A stretch of 64,000 nt of DNA from Phycicoccus endophyticus (lineage in GTDB: Bacteria > Actinomycetota > Actinomycetes > Actinomycetales > Dermatophilaceae), in assembly GCF_011326735.1 (NCBI RefSeq), contig NZ_JAANCN010000005.1, forward strand, positions 161,405 through 225,404. Reading direction: 5' to 3'. Shown one piece after another: positions 63,571 through 64,000 of the stretch (position 1 is the stretch's first letter; each line of letters begins with the position of its first letter). Under the pieces are notes generated by a model that saw nothing but the letters and a program-made list of their open reading frames with translations, had not been told where the DNA came from and ran no database searches. The position numbers were made by a program, and so were the translations under genes.

Positions 63571-64000
63571 TCACCGCCGCCCGGCGCGGAAGGTGACCGA
63601 CGTGCGCCCGACGGTGACCCGGTCGCCGTCCTCGAGGTGGGTGCTCGTGATCCGCTCGCCGTTGACGAAGGTGCCGTTGGTCGAGCCGAGGTCGCGGACC
63701 GTCGTCACGAAGTGGGGGCCGTCGGTCGTCACGCGCAGCTCGCTGTGCCGGCGGGAGATGCCGGGGTCGTCGAGGACGATGTCGGCGCTGTCGTCGCGCC
63801 CGAGGATCGTCATGGCGCCCATGAGCGGGTAGCGCTCGCCGTCGACGTCGAGCCAGGGCCGGTCGGCGGGGTTGACGCGGCGCGGGCGGGCCGGGGGCGC
63901 CGCCTCCGCGCGGGTCGGCGGCGCGTCGGCACGCTCCGGTTCCGGCTCGGGTAGGGCTGCGGCCCCGGCGGCCATCGCGGCGGCGCCGGCGGCCGCACCC
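63571..64000 (-). CDS. FHA-domain protein FhaA, 5' end outside window
   Basis: C-terminal part, at least 142 residues, open to the window edge. An Ala-rich linker (GAAAGAAAMAAGAAALPEP) leads to the FHA domain LGRDDSADIVLDDPGISRRHSELRVTTDGPHFVTTVRDLGSTNGTFVNGE. In relatives the missing N-terminus is a DUF3662 domain. FhaA binds the phosphorylated pseudokinase that controls MurJ. First known gene here of the pknB operon; seven bases before fhaB. Confidence 0.92.
   Translation of the reverse strand, partial: GAAAGAAAMAAGAAALPEPEPERADAPPTRAEAAPPARPRRVNPADRPWLDVDGERYPLMGAMTILGRDDSADIVLDDPGISRRHSELRVTTDGPHFVTTVRDLGSTNGTFVNGERITSTHLEDGDRVTVGRTSVTFRAGRR

Overview
This is very GC-rich actinobacterial DNA covering the chromosomal replication-origin region. 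The order yidC-yidD-rnpA-rpmH | dnaA-oriC-dnaN-gnd-recF-dciA ... gyrB-gyrA, four parS sites beside parAB, a SigM/thioredoxin block, and a PknB/PstP/FtsW/FHA cluster downstream of gyrA all point to an actinobacterium. Protein style suggests Micrococcales, perhaps the Intrasporangiaceae/Dermatophilaceae/Ornithinimicrobiaceae group (inference). No transposase, prophage or CRISPR array is visible.

1-9.6 kb: cell-envelope and household genes. They include a protein with a Flp-pilin-like N-terminus, a prepilin peptidase, two lipoproteins, an OmpA-domain protein, a PP2C phosphatase, a YceI protein, the CCA-adding enzyme and a Nudix hydrolase. 9.7-14.6 kb: a membrane pseudokinase, sigM, its presumed anti-sigma factor, trxB and trxA. 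The MurJ flippase and the large membrane protein that normally sit between the Nudix gene and the pseudokinase are absent. 14.7-20.7 kb, minus strand: parB, parA, rsmG, jag, yidC, yidD, rnpA and rpmH, with parS and DnaA boxes between genes. 20.7-27.5 kb: the dnaA promoter region, dnaA, oriC, dnaN, gnd, recF and dciA.

27.5-40.5 kb: about 13 kb of catabolic and accessory genes lie between dciA and gyrB, which are normally close together. First comes a TetR-controlled pair or trio: TetR, an F420-type oxidoreductase and an enoyl-CoA hydratase. A catechol meta-cleavage pathway follows: a [2Fe-2S] ferredoxin, catechol 2,3-dioxygenase, a DUF336 protein, two divergent IclR regulators, hydratase, acetaldehyde dehydrogenase, aldolase, oxalocrotonate decarboxylase, tautomerase and hydroxymuconic semialdehyde dehydrogenase. 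Together these would convert catechol to pyruvate and acetyl-CoA. No ring hydroxylase that would produce the catechol is present. A dyad GTTCC-N7-GGAAC lies upstream of both structural operons and, with one mismatch, over the start of one IclR gene. A 44-bp palindromic repeat brackets the pathway. The region ends with an M4 metallopeptidase that appears to carry its emfourin-type inhibitor as a fused C-terminal domain.

40.7-46.8 kb: gyrB, gyrA, a DUF3566 membrane protein, tRNA-Ile, a DLW-39 microprotein and tRNA-Ala. 46.9-50.1 kb: a lower-GC restriction-modification island directly after tRNA-Ala. It holds a putative restriction enzyme, a 5-methylcytosine methyltransferase, a Vsr endonuclease and a small unknown ORF. 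50.2-54.5 kb: an ArsR/SRPBCC pair, a coiled-coil DUF5324-like protein, a cyclophilin, a rhomboid protease and crgA. 54.6-64 kb: DUF881, class E sortase, a small membrane protein, a TrpG/PabA amidotransferase, then the minus-strand operon fhaA-fhaB-pstP-ftsW/rodA-pbpA-pknB that controls peptidoglycan synthesis and division. fhaA runs off the right edge and an unknown membrane protein gene runs off the left edge.
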